Assembly (NCBI RefSeq): GCF_004027225.2
Contig: NC_044288.2
Coordinates: forward strand, 2,572,719 to 2,636,718
DNA: 64,000 nucleotides
Source of the DNA: Strigops habroptila
Taxonomy: Eukaryota > Chordata > Aves > Psittaciformes > Psittacidae
Reading direction: 5' to 3'
The notes under the pieces were generated by a model. The model worked only from the letters and a program-made list of their open reading frames with translations, was not told the origin of the DNA and made no database searches. Made by a program: the position numbers and the translations under genes. Shown here in pieces: positions 62,201 to 64,000 of the stretch (the stretch's first letter is position 1; every line of letters begins with the position of its first letter).

Positions 62201-63140
62201 CTAGTACCAGGCAAGTCCTCTTTCCCGGGGGATGGATACCTAGGTGACTCGGAACAGCCTGGAGACAGGACTTTCTTCAGCGATAAATATCTGGCTGACG
62301 ACATCTCTCTGCTCGGCGACGAGTGCCTCACAGGGGAGACTTCTCCTTCTGGTGGAAGGTATGTTCTTGGGGACAGCTCTCTTCTGGGGGAAAGATGCCT
62401 GCTGGGCGACAGCTCGAGTCTTGGTGACACACATCGCAGTGGAGATGCCTCCCTCCTGGGAGAGACGCGCTGGCAAGGAGACAACCCTCTCCCTGGGGAC
62501 AGGCACCTCAGAGAAGACAGTTCTGCAGTTGGTGAGAACCGTTTCGGTGAAGTTTCATTTTTGGTTAATAGGTGCTTTCTGGCTAGCATTGGTCTGCTGC
62601 TGCCACCACCTCTGCCAGAGTCCTGGCTCGGAGACCACCTCTTTCTTGGGGAGGTGTCTTTTGAGGTTGCCAGGTCCATAACTAAGGCCATCTGTGGCCT
62701 TGTGACAGACTCTCTTTCAGCAGAAGCCAATTGTTCGGTGGAGGTCAAAGCTGGTCTGTGGAGACTCAAGAAGCTGTGGCACACAGCAACGTCACTGCTG
62801 TCTGCTGACCACTTTGTTTCCAGCCCTGAGGAGGAGGCCTGATGGCCTTCACCTACTTTTTGGCTGCTGGAAACAGTTTCTTGGGCTAAGGACAATGCTG
62901 TTTCGGTGCCTTCCTCTTGAGAAGATGGAGAGCCACCTGAAGAGTGCATCAGGAGGGTGGGATGTTTGCCTTCTGGCAACTTTAAAGGTGGCTCATCTTG
63001 GCTCTCCTCTTCCTCCTCATCTTCCTCATCTTCATTGTCATCATCCTCGTCGGATTCCTCTAGGTCTGAAAACTGGTGTTCCTCAATTGGCTCAGATCCC
63101 TCCCGCCCCTCAGAGTCCTGGAATAGGTCTTCACTGGTTC
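58386..63140 (-). CDS. HIVEP3: HIVEP3 (Schnurri-3/KRC), 3' end: last two coding exons
   Basis: This is a large nuclear ZAS-family zinc-finger protein that binds kappaB-like and recombination-signal-like DNA and is known to modulate TRAF/NF-kappaB signalling and RUNX2 in bone. Only the C-terminal ~650 residues are here: exon 63140-62080 (353 codons plus 2 nt) and exon 59279-58386 (297 codons plus stop), joined in phase 0 across a 2.8-kb GT-AG intron. In order they contain an acidic D/E tract, a Ser-rich linker, a 17-unit SPxR hexad array, then in the last exon the RTPYPMIPIGGIQMV motif that HIVEP proteins share near their C-terminus, and a Ser/Thr/Pro-rich tail. In this family the acidic tract follows the second zinc-finger pair, so that pair must be encoded beyond 64000. 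HIVEP1 and HIVEP2 are the alternatives; the EDN2 neighbour points to HIVEP3. Confidence 0.9.
59280..62079 (-). other. HIVEP3 last intron
   Basis: A 2.8-kb GT-AG intron (GTAAGT donor, CTGGTGCAG acceptor). It contains one CR1 copy at 59551-59820. Nothing else is recognised. Confidence 0.85.
59551..59820 (-). mobile_element. CR1 LINE, truncated, in HIVEP3 last intron
   Basis: The plus strand shows the reverse-complemented CR1 3' region: AGAATGGTTTGGAAGGGACC, CCAACCCCCCTGCCACGAGA, ACTAGACCAGGTTGCTCAGA, then CTGGGCAACCTGTGCCAGTG and the ACCATCACCCCTTGT block. It is 5'-truncated, as usual for CR1. Its sense strand is minus, the same as HIVEP3. Confidence 0.93.
62080..63140 (-). CDS. HIVEP3: HIVEP3 penultimate coding exon (acidic tract and SPxR array)
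   Basis: The acceptor is a pyrimidine tract ending CCTTCAG at 63141; the donor is CTG followed by GTAAGT at 62079. The exon encodes GTSEDLFQDSEG, then an acidic run (about 62994-63072), Ser-rich sequence, the hexad array and the C-terminal NIQLYESKL. The exon receives one base from the preceding exon, which lies outside the window. Confidence 0.9.
62233..62538 (-). repeat. HIVEP3: In-frame hexapeptide array, 17 units of [LV]SPxRx
   Basis: Seventeen consecutive six-residue units run without a gap from FSPTAE to ESPRYP; most have Ser-Pro at positions 2-3 and many have Arg at position 5 (for example LSPSRH LSPRRE). At DNA level this is an 18-bp period over 306 bp. SPxR/K motifs are known DNA-minor-groove binding and proline-directed kinase sites in this family. 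Confidence 0.9.
62994..63072 (-). other. HIVEP3: HIVEP3 acidic tract
   Basis: This encodes about 26 residues, nearly all Asp, Glu or Ser (DLEESDEDDDNEDEEDEEEE is the core). An acidic segment next to the zinc-finger pair is a defining part of the ZAS domain and is thought to act in transcriptional activation. Confidence 0.85.
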
Positions 63141-64000
63141 CTGAAGGAATGGGCAAACACAAAACAGAGAGTGTAAAAACACACATACAGGGATTATTTT
63201 TGTGCTAAATCTGCTCAAAAGTTCTAAGAGGACACGAGGAGAGAGGACCTGGCTATTTCCTAGGTCTGATCACGTCACGCTTTGAAGCCTGCAGTCTTGT
63301 CCTCTGTGCCAACTCCCCTCCTTATGATCCCAGCAGATCCCAGTGAATCGCATCACTGGGACCTTCCACTCTACCCTGACTTTGGTTCCAGCCATTGCTC
63401 TGTCAACACACAGAGCCATCAGTCCCTGCTTCTGCTGTATATACACCTTCACACATGCTGTCTGCCTCCCTCTAGAAATGCTCTTAAAAAAGGCTCTTAA
63501 TAGATGAGGACAACAGCAGCACTATCACCCTTTGGTGGGCTGCTTCTGACTGTTGGTTGCAATGGTGCCTAGAAAATATCTATAGCTGCCAAAGCACAGG
63601 AAAGTTGCTGAGATAACCTCTCCCATCCTCCACGTGTTGGGCCTTTTCCTGCCTAGATTACATGGAAGTTAAACATTAGCAAGACAATTTCTTGAAGAGC
63701 AAACAACAGGATTGAAAGAACCTCTGTGGATTTTTCCCACCTTTTGATAAATTCCAACTATGATGCAGATATTGCTTTGTGACAGAGGGGTTTGGAGTCT
63801 GGCTGTGAAAGGCCTTGCGCTGGGATGCTTTGTTAATAAGAGCTTTTAAATGGTGAGGAGTATACAAAAACCAAAGTCTAAAGGATTTGAAGGGTGCAGG
63901 TAAAAATACAGCATCTCCCTTCTACTTGAAGGGCCAGCAGAAGCTTTCTGCGATCGGTACCGAGCTCTCAAGCAGATTGCTGCAGCATCACCCACTGCTC
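63141..64000 (-). other. HIVEP3 intron (partial), no other feature seen
   Basis: This is sequence upstream of the penultimate exon acceptor up to the window edge. No zinc-finger coding sequence (C2H2 pattern) and no repeat is seen, so the preceding exon lies beyond 64000. Confidence 0.7.

Overview
The window is vertebrate and almost certainly avian. It is gene-poor, intron-containing DNA with several copies of the bird/reptile CR1 LINE (the hallmark AATCATAGAATGG / CTATGATTC 3' end), an older L3/CR1-like layer, and a short GC-rich CpG-island promoter. I cannot name the species from sequence alone.

Two genes are supported, both on the minus strand. (1) EDN2, endothelin-2, is complete in its coding part. 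Five coding exons between 20798 (ATG) and 17188 (stop) join in frame through GT-AG introns into a 177-codon preproendothelin. It has a signal peptide, an endothelin core of the ET-2 type (Trp6-Leu7), a second endothelin-like Cys motif and a basic C-terminus. A TATA box, GC box and CRE-like half site lie upstream in a CpG island. (2) The last two coding exons of HIVEP3 (Schnurri-3/KRC, ZAS zinc-finger family) lie at 63140-62080 and 59279-58386. They encode the acidic stretch, a striking hexapeptide [LV]SPxRx array and the family C-terminal PIGGIQMV motif. They are followed by a long AT-rich 3' UTR that probably runs to about 53.0 kb. The start of HIVEP3, including all its zinc fingers, lies beyond the right edge.

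Layout: 1-16 kb, intergenic, no convincing gene, one CR1 (9.84-10.38 kb) and an old L3/CR1 fragment (1.18-1.32 kb). 16-21 kb, EDN2 and its promoter. 21.2-53 kb, intergenic DNA between EDN2 and HIVEP3 with a pure AAGAG microsatellite, CR1 copies and several AT-rich, homeodomain/POU-motif-rich patches that could be conserved regulatory elements. 53-63.1 kb, 3' part of HIVEP3. 63.1-64 kb, HIVEP3 intron.

The gene order (HIVEP3 then EDN2, same strand) is that of human 1p34 and mirrors the paralogous HIVEP1/EDN1 pair on human 6p24. This supports the identifications. Most long open frames in the window are chance or antisense frames and are not annotated. I did not find a new biological system. The most interesting items are the ET-2 peptide variant, the HIVEP3 hexad array and the candidate regulatory blocks.
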